NCBI RefSeq assembly: GCF_037975245.1
Contig: NC_092569.1
Coordinates: 10,912,501 to 10,976,500 of the forward strand
From: Apostichopus japonicus
Taxonomy: Eukaryota > Echinodermata > Holothuroidea > Aspidochirotida > Stichopodidae
Direction of reading: 5' to 3'
Length of the DNA stretch: 64,000 bases
Shown here: piece by piece, positions 28,884 through 51,841 of the stretch
Layout of the letters: the number at the start of each line of letters is the position of its first letter
How positions within the stretch are numbered: the stretch's first letter is position 1
Position numbers and translations under genes: made by a program
The notes under the pieces: model-generated
Told to the model about the DNA's origin: nothing
Database searches by the model: none
The model's input: the letters and a program-made list of their open reading frames with translations, nothing else

Positions 28884-31526
28884 AGTTGACAATTTGACAA
28901 TAACATAGCAGGTCAGGCTGGTTACTTTTTTTTCTTATTGTAAACAAGGTCTCTGTTGGGTTTCTTAACATCACAGATAATCTTTGCTGACCATCAGACA
29001 ATTCTTAGTAGCATACCACATTGGCCTATAACAAGACTAAGTAGCTGCTCTGTTTACAATACAGTACCGTAGGTACTGTACAGTATATCATTTTGACTTC
29101 ACAAATCAATTTTACTTCATTTGTTTCTTGTCATCATTCCAGTATGTTTTCATACAGGTTTCAGTTTATTTCTTCGACAGAACTATCCACATTTTACTAT
29201 ATGTGACGTTGACTATGACGTGACTATGATGTTTTTTTTTTATTTTAGACTTACCAAAGCATACACTTCTTCTCCAGTCTCCTCCTCTCTCTTTTTCTTT
29301 ATTTCCATGGTATTTATGCGTAGCTTCGTGTTGATTTGGTGGATGAAATTGTCAACATTTTGTCCAGAATTGGTTACTAAAGAAAGAGGAGAGAAAGAAA
29401 GTCAACTGAAAGGGTCAATACAGATTACTTCAGCTTTTGAGTCAATACTGATAATTCAGCTTTGGCAGATATGATAGTACAGTAGCCTTTACTAATTGCC
29501 CTATTGAAGGTTATGGTCATTTATGACTGGTCACATGACATTATGAAAGGGATAATCCATGACGGAAATTTGTGGAAATTCTCTGCATCTTTGCGTCAAA
29601 ATCTGCATCTTTACAGCATAAGTTTGTATGGTGTCGATAACACATTTTCAGCAGAGTGAGTGATGTCATAACAGCAATTCAGCTGAAAATGATTTTGCTT
29701 TTCTTCATAAAAACACTACTCACTAAACAGGAAAATAATATTTCTCAAAAAAAAAGTAATTTTGATGAAATTCTTAATATACAGAGAACCATGACAGCTA
29801 AGCAAACATTAAAAATGTATCAGGTTCAATGATAAATCAACAAGAAGTTTATATTAAATATGAAAGTATAGCTTTTGAAGTACATTTGCTGTTATAACAA
29901 CACAGACCAACTAATGTGATCAACTCCCTGCAAAAATCAAGGGTTTCGGCATTCATAAGTGGTTATGTATACTCAATTTCAATCAAACGAATCTCAGGTT
30001 AGGGTAAAGATATTGAGATGGTGTTTTCAACTGACAATATCGAAAGTTTTCATTTCCATATAGGTTTCACATTGTCTGCCAATTGGGATATCACTTTAAA
30101 TGTGCGTTCACCTACTCCAGCATAAAAATATCTATCATTTACAGTCTTATTTGTAGTCTGTTTTTTTTCTTTGACTCAGTTGTTGTTGAGGCTGGCTGGT
30201 TTTAGGATTAAAATGATCCTGAGTCCAAGACTAGTATTGTTTTACACTGCTCTTGTTTGATAAGCTAAGATGGAACCATTAGTAAACTCATCATCATCCT
30301 AGGGTTTTCAAATATTCCAAAGCGATGACTTTATGATCAAAACTGAAACCTGGCTGTCTAAACCTAAGATGGCTATCAAAAGCCATGTTTCCCAAACGGT
30401 GGGTCGTTATCCAAAAAATCAACTGCCAACCTATTACGATGGGTTGCGAGCTGCTCGGTGGAAAACTACAAGCAGATTTGATCAGTAAACAATGTTTCTG
30501 ATGAAATCTGACAGTGTCTTTCCTCCCTGCAATTCTGTTGAATTGTTTCCCAAGTTTTTGATAAATGATGTGTTTGTTGTTTGCTATTAGACATTGCAAT
30601 CAAATTGTGTATCATGAAATCAGTTAGTTTGCAGTTGAAATAAAATCATTAACAATCACCAGGGTGTACTTTCTGGGTGACTTTTACGTCTGAGAAATTT
30701 ATAAGTCACTGCTAACCTTGGAAAATCAAAACCATGGGTCATATACCAAGGGCTGCTTTTTGGAATTAGGCTAAGACAGGTCTGGCATCTATTGAGGTGA
30801 CCGTTAATAAATGCCACAGAAAACTGTATGACTTACAAGCAGATTGATTCTCAAGAGTATTCACATCAGGGTTTCCCTTAGTAAATCATCACAGCAATTA
30901 CGTTACATATCATCATCTTGATCACCTTGAATTACACATCATATTATTAAAGTTTCCAATTGATTGATTATTGTTTCAGCATGTTTTGCAAGATCAAAGC
31001 TAGGGAGATTTGTAATTGTTGTCTGAAACTCAAGAGAACAGTTAAGAGCAATTTTCTGTTTTCTTATTTTTATTTTTTTGTAACTTTAGGTATGTTATCT
31101 TGTCTTGACTAATTCTTTTGTCTATATTTTTCAACACATATTTGGAGGAAAACGATTCATAAGTATTGCACTTCAGTTTTTCTCCTTTTCCACACATTAG
31201 ATCTTTGGTAGTTTTCATTGAAATAAATATAATTCCATGATTATTTGATTATATGTATATGAATTCTTGTTTAAAATGTACTTTTCTTTTGTGTTGGAAA
31301 TAAGCAGTTTCATTGTCATTCATTGTCATAGTGCTGTAAAGTGCTCTGTAGACAAACTTTACCCCAAATCTAGCGAGTTTATGAGCAAGGTAAAACATGC
31401 ACTGCAGATATCCTTACCGCCACAGCGTTCACAAGCTTTTTGTATCACATCCGCGACATCTTTCGTGTTCATCACACCCCGTGCCAGGAATGTCTGGACG
31501 ACCAGCCTGTGAGCATCGGTATACAT
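26094..31526 (-). CDS. NSMCE1: NSMCE1 (NSE1), RING-like subunit of the SMC5/6 complex
   Basis: Minus-strand exons in gene order: 31526-31418, 29376-29255, 27897-27820, 27349-27203, 26530-26414, 26240-26094. All are in frame with GT/AG sites and give 239 residues (human protein about 266). The N-terminus MYTDAHRLVVQTFLARGV and the motif KLATDYHPKELELFKEI match the family. The C-terminus has a variant RING: C182-x2-C185, C195-x2-C198, H204-x2-C207, C219-x2-C222, followed by HQIP. NSE1 pairs with NSE3/MAGE and NSE4 in the nuclear SMC5/6 complex and has ubiquitin-ligase activity in DNA repair (family knowledge). The start is the first in-frame Met; the frame stays open upstream to about 31553, so a small upstream coding exon is possible, for example near 32640-32700. 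The C-terminal tail after the RING is shorter than in human. Confidence 0.93.
27367..27725. repeat. 30-bp minisatellite in an NSMCE1 intron
   Basis: About 12 units of GTTACACGCATTAGAGAGTA plus TGAAGTCTGT. The 30-bp period keeps both strands open in frame and creates spurious ORFs. It sits in the intron between the exons at 27820-27897 and 27203-27349. Confidence 0.93.
28655..28853. repeat. inverted repeat with ~54-base arms, next to an A-run
   Basis: Left arm AACTTAAAGGAATAATGAAGGC and so on; the right arm at 28800-28853, read in reverse complement, is GCTTAAAGGAATAACAAAGGC and so on. The arms are around 85% alike and the loop is about 90 bases. A run of about 31 A follows at 28852-28882. 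Confidence 0.8.
29640..30110 (+). repeat. dispersed ~0.5-kb repeat, copy 1
   Basis: Shares an ordered series of blocks with 49010-49480: GATGTCA, GCAATTCAGC, TTTTGATGA, ACAGAGAAC, GACAGCTA, GATAAATCAACAAGAA, CAATCAAAC, ATATTGAGATGG and GTTTTCAACT. No coding frame. Lies in an NSMCE1 intron. Family unknown. Confidence 0.75.
30370..30460. other. possible hAT terminal remnant
   Basis: TTTCCCAAACGGTGGGTCG resembles the TTCCCAAA-TGGGTCGC start of Charlie-type hAT ends. No partner end or TSD was found. Confidence 0.2.
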
Positions 31527-31559
31527 TGTCAAATTGTCGTCTTGATGTCTCAATGTTGG

Positions 31560-33000
31560 TGGGATTTGTACAGTAGATTATAAAAGTAACATACTGGAGA
31601 ATGAAATCAGATATAACCTGTACCAGGAGTAACAAAAAAGAAGCAAAAAGCAACTTGAAAAGCAATTTCAAAATTCTAATTTACAGTTCTTTAATGCTAA
31701 CCTTGGGGACTGGAATAAATTTGTGTTGTGTTCATATTATTGCAATGTGTCTTATGGTACGGTTCCCTTAAACCCTAATGTTACAGTAACAGTACTTATT
31801 TGCACGGCAGCGGGGGGAATAACAAAAAACACATGTACTGTAGTATTCGCCCAGTGTCTATTTGAATGCAAATAGCCTAGAGTTAGCGTGGTTATTCAAA
31901 TTTGGCATCGAAACTATTAGGGTGGATTCTCATCATTGTAATGTGTTGAACCATGTAATCGGTTGATCTTTTAATCTCCCACAGCATGCCAAGCATTGCG
32001 TTGGATAGAACATTGTGGAAGTTCATTGAAGGACTACCCGTTATTCTCCCCTACAGTTCATAGAACGTAATGCGACTACAGATCGCATGGAACCATCAGT
32101 GCTGCATGGGCCCTTTAACAGTTAAGTGTTGAAATTGTTACTCAACACCTTGTAAGCTCTACACTCTGATAGGTTATTTAACTATTGGACAAATAGGTTT
32201 GGCATACATTGTTATACACTGGGCTGCCAGGCAAATAGCCACCTCAATAACTGAAAGTAATCATCACTTCTTAGTCTTACTCCATACACAGGCCTAAAGG
32301 TAAAGCTAAGCCCAAATTTTATCCTACCAGTACTTCTCAACCTAGTGCCAAACACCAGGACAAAAACACACAGGCAAACACAGGCAAACAGGTGACGAAC
32401 AGGATTTTACTATGACTTTGTATATGTGTACACGTCCAGTTTAAGGAGGTAGGCCTAGTAACCACAAGAACTTAAGCCTAAAGTAAGGCAGCTGTATAGC
32501 TTGTAATGACAAAACGTTTCATGTACTATGAGTATGAGTACAACGCAGATAAGCACAAAAGTTAGGCTAAAGTACCAGTTAAGCGAGAATGTAGAAGAAA
32601 ACGAAAACCTGTTAATATCTTAGTGACCTGGCTAGCTGATTGCGGGTCCATAATGTTACCTTTGAAAGCTTCAATGTATATTGTCAAGAAAACAGTAACC
32701 TGGCCTCAATATCCAACTGTCACTAGCAAAATGGTTGTTCAGTGTTCCCGGACCTTCTAAAACCTGTTAGAGTATTATGAACAATGGTACGGCTGGAGCC
32801 TTGAGGGAAAGATTATGAGCAGGGAAGATACACACGCGCCGTTTATAATAGAGTCGATGAAATAAAATGACGTCATGTTTTCGGTCTCCTGGAAACTGAG
32901 CACAGACTGGATGGGTACAGGGTAGAAAACACGGTTTTAAGATACTTAACGTACAGCTTTTAAAGCGAATAATTTTTAAGAAGATATCGCAAAATTCATC
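31560..33000. other. 5' flank of NSMCE1 on the minus strand
   Basis: On the minus strand a short open start (ATGGACCCGCAATCAGCTAG followed by CCAG and gtcact) lies near 32655 and could be an upstream exon or the 5' UTR. Its phase does not fit the next exon cleanly, so I did not add it to the CDS. Nothing else recognised. Confidence 0.3.
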
Positions 33001-33005
33001 AAATA

Positions 33006-33218
33006 ATCGCTTCTCGACCCTTTGGCTAAGATCATGTGTAGCATAATGCATTATGCCCCCCTTGAAGGGGAACCATGATACACACCTGACGAGGAACAGA
33101 CAGTCATAATCTCGATGCAAGGGGACTTGGGTTATTTGAGAGCGAATCAGTCGTACGGTTGTTTGGTTTTTCGCGCCTCCATTCTTTCTTGGGTAGCTTA
33201 TCTCACAAAAAGTACCAA
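33006..33218 (+). mobile_element. U2-snRNA-headed repeat, copy 1
   Basis: 33006-33041 matches the first 36 nt of U2 snRNA (ATCGCTTCTCG, then TTTGGCTAAGATCA and GTGTAG) at about 33 of 36 positions. Beyond that it is unlike U2 and instead matches 38560-38721 in order: a CCCCTTGAAGGGG hairpin, CACACC, GATGCAAGGGGACT, GAGAGCG and ATCAGTCG, TTTGGTTTT, TTCTTTCTTGGG, and AAAAAGTACCA. Best read as a retroposed family with a U2-derived head. Confidence 0.75.
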
Positions 33219-33728
33219 CGAATTCCTAATATGCTCAATATCACTGTCAGTCCTCCTTTTTACCTAACACAATCTGTACTTTGATTTATGCTATTTAACT
33301 GTACAGGCAGAAAAATAAATTATATAAAAACTATAAAGACAATATGATGAATAATCTCTGAAACTTGTGAAAACAATCATCCAAGTAAGTCAATTAGTTC
33401 GAAATATTTTTGGACACATCCTTTGTGTGTAGTTCTAATTTATAGACCCATTTTATAGTCTAAACAAAAAAATGCATCATTTGACGACTCAACTTTTATT
33501 TTAATGGGAGTCGCAGGCAATTGGTCCCACAGCCATACCCTGTAAAAGTTTAAGCCTCATACGAACGGGCATAAACGTTCATGCAGCTACCTCAATAAGT
33601 AGGAGGAAATTTTGAATTTGCTCCCACCCCCCCCCCACCCCCATCGTGATTATAGGCTCTCAACTTATGTACAGAAGTGTAGGAAGTCAGATAAAACCAA
33701 CAAACATTCGGCGTCCATGACTCATATT

Positions 33729-34090
33729 CAAGGGCGTAGGAACCGGGGGGGCTGGGGGGCGCCAGCCCCCCAGTGAAAAATGTGGAGGGGCGGAAGTATC
33801 ATTCCGCCCCCCGCTCCGCAAGTCAGAAAACCCCTTTTTCATTTCCAAATGAGAAAAAAATCTCATTTGGAGCACCAAATTGCATCTAAGGCCAGGTGAA
33901 AATACAAAATTAAGTTTACAAAATGGAGTGGGTGTTGAAGTATGCTATATTGCACCAAATTGCATCTGAGGCCACCTGGAAATGCAAAAAATTCCAAAGG
34001 GGAGGGGGACACTCCCTCCCCTTAGACCCCTCCCCCAGGCCGGCCATCAGACTTCAGCCCCCCACTCAAAAGTACCTTCCTACGCCACTG
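33729..34090. mobile_element. hAT-like MITE, 362 bp, perfect 8-bp TSD
   Basis: Left end CAAGGGCGTAGGAACCG, right end on the opposite strand CAGTGGCGTAGGAAGG. TSD CTCATATT is perfect at 33721-33728 and 34091-34098. The GC-rich ends hold GGGGGGCGCC-type runs. The middle has two copies of a CACCAAATTGCATCTRAGGCC stretch. No coding capacity. Confidence 0.93.
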
Positions 34091-34566
34091 CTCATATTGA
34101 ATCCTTCATTTGTACCATGCGTGTAAATCTCAACTTACAAATAATTAATCCTATCTCCAAATTTTGTACCGTTAGTCAAGGACAAAGGACTAAACAAAAT
34201 ATTGATTTCCTGAGAAATATTTCACTAACAGAAATCACATAGGCCTGTCTTTGATATCGATCAACGATTTAGTTTACATCAAACCATGGACGTGGAAGAC
34301 ATTATTCCAAGGCGAAGTAAATACGTGGAATATTACCGTATATTAGTAATATATATGGAGCGCTAAGAATCAACAATTATTTTTCGTGTGCATCTAGCTA
34401 AAGGATATATATGTTGGAAACCCTCAAAGTATACTAGTCGACAACTTATAGGGTACTTGTCTGATATGACGGAACGCCTATCTTATTTTTTTAAAACCTT
34501 CCGATTAGGTATAACAGTATCAATTTTCATCCAGGAATAGCGAGAGTAAAGTTTGATTTATTAAAA

Positions 34567-45505
<10,939 letters not shown>

Positions 45506-45632
45506 CAGACAGAGACAGCTGGTAGAGAAATGACGTCAAACTTTCAACTATATTAATTATAAGATATGGGTTCAATCAGACTAAGTAGGGAGTAAAGAAA
45601 TGTTGATTTCATCTGCAGTCGGGACTGAGGGG

Positions 45633-45638
45633 AATAAA
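45633..45638 (+). terminator. candidate polyadenylation signal of the fibrinogen-related gene
   Basis: AATAAA 128 bases after the stop codon. Confidence 0.55.
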
Positions 45639-45899
45639 TACTTGTCAAATTTGGCAATGAATTTTGGCAACGGCTCGAAGACCTGGCACTACACAGGTGG
45701 TATACCACAATGTTTCAATTTTCTCTATTTTTTTTCTCATTTTCTCAAATGTAAGCAATATCCATACCAAGCCCCACACTCACTTTGGCTCTTGCCAGAA
45801 GGACGGGGGGGGGGGCGGGGTTCACTTGAGTCTGGTAGCAAGTGAAAGGTCTATAAGGATTGTTCAAACTTACCCAACGATTACCTAAATTTATTTGAG

Positions 45900-47045
45900 A
45901 AAAAAAAACACACACTAAGGGTATATTTTGTTGATAACATATGGAACCACACACTATGAATACAAAAGTGTTCGAATTGAGTTTATGTTTCAGTTGATAA
46001 GTGAATTCATGTAAATTTACGGTACGTATCTTTCTGAGACTTACTAAGACTATATCAATTCCGGTCGATTCTGGAAAGTCACCCAGACACATCTTGATAT
46101 CGGTTTACAGAAAGGAAAACGCCACGTCTTGTATTTTCCATTAAACTTTTCTACAGAATTGATCAATATATCTAACATGACATTGGTATGACATTGTATT
46201 ATGATCCAAATAGTATCGTAGATTTGATCTATCCTAGATGAATAGTGGCTCCAAATCAATGAACTGATTGAATGAATGTTATTTAAAGTTAGTATAGGAG
46301 GAATAATGTAAAAAGCTGACGCTTTCTCTTTATCGAGTGAATATTAGTTCAAAGATCATGTTAGAACATTAACATAGCATGTTTTCATTGGCCAATGTTT
46401 ACCCTCTCTCGTCGCATTCTGTTTCACATTTAATCTAATATTTTAATAAGTGAAACTGTACATATTTATCGCTTTACTTTTTTACCATTTATAACTGGGC
46501 TATGGATATTAAATGCCACGTCCAGCGGTTCGACACCAATAAATCGAGGTTGTATTCCACTTACAGGAATCACCAGATATCTAACATAACTAGTTCTGTT
46601 TTCTCTTACTGTTTAGAGGTCAATTAGCTATGGCTTATGTTTCATAAGTGCAGAATGGCTCAGTCTCTCATAGAATAATTCGGTGCATACTCATATCATG
46701 GCACGCGCTGAAATCAACCACATAATTTATAGTCTACATCAAGTACAGTGTACTTTGCAACGGTCAAAGCACCCTTAACTATGTATGTCTCTGAAAATAT
46801 AAGCTTACTGCTAAAACAGTACTTGCTCGGTGTATTTGTTATAGGCTACTAATTTGTTGCTTTGTTTATTCTAAGTCTATGGTAACTAGAGGGATGCAGT
46901 AAGTGTTTGAAGAGTTGGAGGGTAGGCTTATTTTATTCTGCAAATTTGGAGGACGGAGCTGACCACTCCTTAACAATGGTGTAAATCGGTCATGATGTGA
47001 CCTTTGAAGGACAAATTCAGCGGAAGGTCATTTTTGGCTAAGTGT
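45900..47045. other. anonymous intergenic DNA
   Basis: No exon or repeat recognised between the end of the fibrinogen-related gene and the 38-bp satellite. Confidence 0.5.
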
Positions 47046-47049
47046 TTTA

Positions 47050-48091
47050 CCATTCCCAATATCGGCCAAATACAGCTAATTCTTTAACTGCTCCCTATAT
47101 CGGCCAACAATGCCTAATGCTTTAAATATTCCCTATATCGGCGAAATACAGCTAATTCTTACTGTTCCCTGTATCGGCCAACAATGGCTAATTCTTTAAC
47201 TGTTCCCTATATCGGCCAACAATGGCTAATTCTTTAACTGTTTCCTATATCGGCCAAATACAACTAAAATCTCTAACGGTCACTATATCGGCCAAAAACA
47301 GCTAATACTTTAACTATTCCCAATATCGGACAAACATAGCTAACTCTTTAAATGATCCCTATATATCGGCCAACCATGGATAATTCTGTAACTGTTCCCT
47401 ATATCGGCCAAATACAGCTAATTCTTTAACTGTTCCTTATATCGGCCAACAATTGCTAATTCTGTAAATGTTTCCTATGTCGGCCAATACAGCTATAGTT
47501 TTTTTAACTGTTTACCATGCATATCGGCCAACATGCCTAATTCTTTAGCTATCCCCTATATTGTCCAACAATGGCTAATTCTGTAGCTGTTCCCTATATC
47601 GGCCAAATACGGTAATTCTTTAGCTGCTCCTTATATCGGCCAACAATGCTATTCCCTATATCGGCCAACAATGGCTAATTTTGTAACTGTTCCCTATGTC
47701 GGCCAAATACAGCTATAGTTCTTTAACTGTTCACCATATCGGCCAACATGCCTAATTCTTTAACTATTCCCTATATCGGCCAACAATGGCTAATTCTGTA
47801 ACTGTTCCCTATATCGGCCAAATACGGCTAATTCTTTAGCTGTTCCTTATATCGGCCAACAATGCTTAATTATTGAACTATTCCCTATATCGGCCAACGA
47901 TGGCTAATTCTGTAACTGTTCCCTGTGTCGGCCAAATACAGCTAGTTCTTTAACTGTTCACCATATCGGCCAACATGCCTAATTCTATAACTATTCCCTA
48001 TATTGGCCAACAATGGCTAATTCTTTAAATGATCCCTATATCGGCCAACAATGGCTAATTCTGTAAAATGTTCCCTATATATCGGCCAAAA
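47050..48091. repeat. 38-bp satellite (ATCGGCCAACAATGGCTAAT / TCTTTAACTGTTCCCTAT)
   Basis: About 27 units, moderately diverged, each with TATATCGGCCAA. Two variant classes interleave: CAACAATGGCTAATTCT and AAATACAGCTAATTCT. Confidence 0.95.
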
Positions 48092-48235
48092 GCAGATTTT
48101 TTTCCTTCTTAGTATTATAACACCAGAAAATCACAATATGACGACCATCTGACCTAAGCAGACCTTTTTTCTTCTTAGTATTATGACATCATAAAATATC
48201 AATATGAGGACCATCTAACATAAGCAAACTTATTT
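48092..48235. repeat. ~66-bp tandem repeat, two units plus a partial third
   Basis: AGCAGATTTTTTTCCTTCTT, then AGTATTATAACACC, AAAATCACAATATGA and GACCATCTGACCTA, repeated with changes. Immediately follows the 38-bp satellite. Confidence 0.85.
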
Positions 48236-49009
48236 TTTCATACTATTTGCTGTTGATAATCATCACGAACTGCATCTTCATCTCATACGACAAAAAAAAA
48301 GGATCCGATTCATCTTAAAGTTTCTATTGTTTCTGCAAATATTGATTATTCTCTCCTCATCAGCTGCCCTTGATATTCGTTTCAGCTCGGTTTATGCTCT
48401 AGATATTCGTTCCTTTCATCGTGTGTTTTCGCGGTTGACTTTATTCTGGCATCTGTTGGAAAAGAACATTTATAAAGTTATAACAAACGTTGATCCAGTT
48501 CTCTATATGTTTGAAGCACATTTAGAATGCTCAAATGTTAGATTATTTGTGTAATATTTTTTAGCAAACAAATCACTTTTTCTTTGTTTTTTTTTCTTTT
48601 CTTATTTCCCGTTTGCCCTATTCTGTTCTGTTCTTTTTTCTTTGTTGTTTTATGTTCTTTTTAATCAACTTAGGCTAAGTTGGCATTGCGATGTCTTGTC
48701 AACAACAATATACCACGATCTTGTTAGAATTCTTTAATCTTTCTTTTTACGATTCCGTATAGGAAATAGTGAACAAGTTGTGCACTTTAGTTTCATGTAT
48801 ATTTGGTTTAGGACATAACTTCTACTAATCCTATTACTCGATCTAAATTCAGTCGAAAAGTATCTTTAAAAAGAATACTTTGGTGGTTAAAGTCGATTGC
48901 TAAAACAATATGCTGAGATTTTCTCAATCTAACTGGGAAAACCACGTCCTCATATAGCCTTTTGTATTGCGAAGATATGAATTTTTCAAATTTAGTGATA
49001 TTTTGTAAA

Positions 49010-49480
49010 ATGCATCTGGCAACAGAAGAATGGATGATGTCACCATCGCAATTCAGCGAGAAATATCTTTGGTTTTCTTGATAATATCTCAATCCTTTAT
49101 TCACAAACAAAAAGAATATTTCTACAAAAAGATGCATTTTGATGACATTCTAAGTACAGAGAACTTTGACAGCTATGCAAACATTCCAAATGAATCAGGT
49201 TTCAAGGATAAATCAACAAGAATATTATAGTAGCCTAAGTAAAGCTTCCAAAGAGCATTTGCCCAGATGACATCACAGACCCCATACTGTGATCCAACTT
49301 CCTGGAGTAGTTGAGGGCTTAGCCAGTAAAAAACGGTCACACTCAATCAAACATATCTCAAGTTATAGGGCATCATATTGAGATGGAGTTTTCAACTAGC
49401 AGTGTGGAATATTTTTCTCTTCAATAGAAGTTCCACATTCTTTCACTAGAATACCCTTTTAAAGTTATTAATATAACACA
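49010..49480 (+). repeat. dispersed ~0.5-kb repeat, copy 2
   Basis: Same block order and orientation as 29640-30110, including GATAAATCAACAAGAA and ATATTGAGATGGAGTTTTCA. Non-coding. Lies downstream (3') of the TRIM gene exon. Confidence 0.75.
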
Positions 49481-49643
49481 CTTCTTGGTCATACATAGAG
49501 CCAATACAGAAAGATGATATCCTTGGCGGTATTGTCCCATTTTAATGTACCCTTTAATTGCAGGTACATCAGAGTATCCCGATAACAACATTTATGTTAA
49601 TACTAGTAATAAGTAGCGGTAAGGAACACTGAGATATACTCAC

Positions 49644-51841
49644 CAGACCATAACAAAGCATATTTCTAGACTCTGATGTAGCTACAAGTAGCTTCTCTCC
49701 CTCCTCTGTCATCAATGTTGTCATACATCGTGCTCCATCTTCTGTTCGTTTGGTTGTCAACAACTGCTGACCATCTTGATTATACTGTGTGATGACACCT
49801 TGGCCAGTACACTGGTCATTTGATGACCACAAGATGTATACAAAACCTGTCCTGTCTTTACATATACTCAAAGGATACCAAGTCTTGCCGTCGATATCTG
49901 GTTTCCGAAGCTCGTATAGTAACTCTGCCTCTGTGTTAGATGTATCCATGGTAACTGCGCATGCACAGCTACCCTCTAAATGGCATATCAGCAAAACGCC
50001 TTCATGATAAAGAATATCTCTTGACCATTTTATAACCTCTGGCAGCTTCAGAGCTCGAATGAAATTCAATTCTTCATCAAATATGAATAACGATCCAATA
50101 TTTCGTGTACCTACAATGATGTGGCCACGTATAGGATCAGTAGTTATACAACGTGCATACTTCCGATCCACCGTGTTGATGGCACCAAAGAGGGACGTGA
50201 TGTTTTTTGAGTAAAGGACCCATCGTGAATATTATAAACACCAACCTGATTGGATTCACAAACCGAAGCTATCTTATCACGTGATAAAGCAGCACAGTGA
50301 CGATTGGGGTAAAGAGAGCTCCCTTTGACTGTACATATCTTGTTATGACGAATCTGACGTCCTTGTCTGTTCATGACAGTGAGAAATGAATGGTCATATG
50401 ATAATCTTCCAGAGATGACGATGTTACCAGAGCCAGTACTTGTTATACCAACTAAAATAAAACCATTAGCTTTAATCACATCAACATCATCAACAGATTC
50501 CACACTATCCGAGATATTTACTTTATCAATACATAACATTGGTAAATCATCCATTGCTATACCAGATAAAGATTCCATTTCTGGAAAATCTGTTATTACA
50601 TCCTCAACTAGAGGTAGACTCGCAGCTCTTATATCAGGAATATACTGTGCGTCTGTCCAGTGGTTATTTGATTCGAGGACACTCGAAGATATAGTAGACA
50701 AATTTTCAAACTTATTGACCCATTGATTACAAAGATCTGATAAGTTTTTTGTTTCCCTAAGCTTGCGTTGCTGTTGTTCTTCTATTGTTTTATTTCTCTC
50801 ATTCATTACTGCATCAAGTTTTTTCATTGTTTCGTTAATCTTTAATTCTCTGTTTTCTATTTCATTTAATTTGGTGGCCTCTTTCTCTTTCGATTCCCTA
50901 ATTTTTATTTTAATCATCTTGTCGTACTCGTCCCTTATTTTGCTAATTTTCTCTTCCATTTCTGTTTCTAAATCTTTCAATTTTTTTCGAGTACTTTCTT
51001 CAAGAACTGTTTTGAATCTGTTGAATTCTCTCTTATCTCTCTCTTTCTTATTCTTCAACTCACTGGTCTTAGATTCGTACTGTGATTTCCATTTGGCTTT
51101 TGTTTCAGCGACAATTGACAAAACGTCATTATTTACTCTGTTTATTTTATCAACAAAGTTGGATACAATATCTTTACTTTTTACAAGTTCTTCCAATATC
51201 TCCTTCAAGTGTTCCCTTTCGTCGTTCGCCACTTTCCTGACGTCACGAAGTTCATGACCTTTGTGTTCGTCATACGTACATGTCACACAAACGGGGAGGT
51301 TTCCGCATGTACAACAACATAAGTGAGCTAAAAATTCTGTATGAATATGGCACCTAAGAGCTTCCTTCAATGAAGCAAGTTTTTCTAGTGTGAGGCTCTT
51401 TCCCTCAACATCTTTCAGAGCTAATACATTTTCCCGATGATCAGCAACCATCTTGTTGGTCAAGTGAAATTGATAACACTGGACACAAAGAAAATCTTTG
51501 CACTTAAAGCAGTATCCTGTAACCTTTAACTTCTTTTCACAGCCAATACATTCCCTCTCTTCTTCATTTTCAATTGTTTTCTGTAGCTGAATAAACTGCA
51601 GCATACTTTTCATATGGAAGTCAGTCTTGAATCCATCTATCCTATTGTTTGGTATTTTACAGACATCTTTACAAAGAGGACATTCAAATGTCCCAGCTTG
51701 TCCTTCTAGTAAAGGTTCCAGACATTGTTTACAAAATCTATGCAAACATGGTATTAGTTTCGGTTCTTTAAACAGATCCAAACAAATTGAACATTCGAAG
51801 AATTTATCTGCGATGTCTTTCCAAGGCGATGGGCAGGCCAT
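49644..51841 (-). CDS. TRIM/RBCC protein (RING, two B-boxes, coiled coil, propeller-like C-terminus), one frameshift
   Basis: RING: C17-x2-C20, C32-x-H34-x2-C37-x2-C40, C54-x2-C57. B-box 1 about 98-140 and B-box 2 about 163-195. Lys/Glu-rich coiled coil about 205-400. From about 420, repeated hydrophobic strands suggest a beta-propeller like TRIM2/3/56 relatives. RING TRIMs are ubiquitin E3 ligases, many in innate immunity. The chosen start MACPSPW is 19 bases after a good acceptor (tttctttaacag), implying a 5' UTR intron. The frame breaks at an A6 run (plus-strand T run 50203-50208), with a stop at 50144; the -1 frame then continues through GAINTVDRKY to NMLCYGL and a GTGAGT donor at 49643. 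With the break ignored the exon is about 733 codons, phase 0. The last exon was not found. A consensus error or a recent pseudogene are both possible. Confidence 0.85.

Noticed and set aside
33006-33041. A functional U2 snRNA gene
   Set aside because: Only the first ~36 nt match; the branch-point-pairing region, Sm site and stem-loops of U2 are not present in order.
47050-48091. A CRISPR-like array
   Set aside because: Continuous tandem satellite without unique spacers.
48327-48554. 75-codon ORF as a coding exon
   Set aside because: No recognisable domain or splice context, in AT-rich DNA next to satellite repeats.
50204-50210. Programmed -1 frameshift site in the TRIM gene
   Set aside because: AAAAAAC is present on the minus strand, but the upstream frame places codons as CAA AAA ACA, not in the A AAA AAC phase; a simple one-base indel explains it better.
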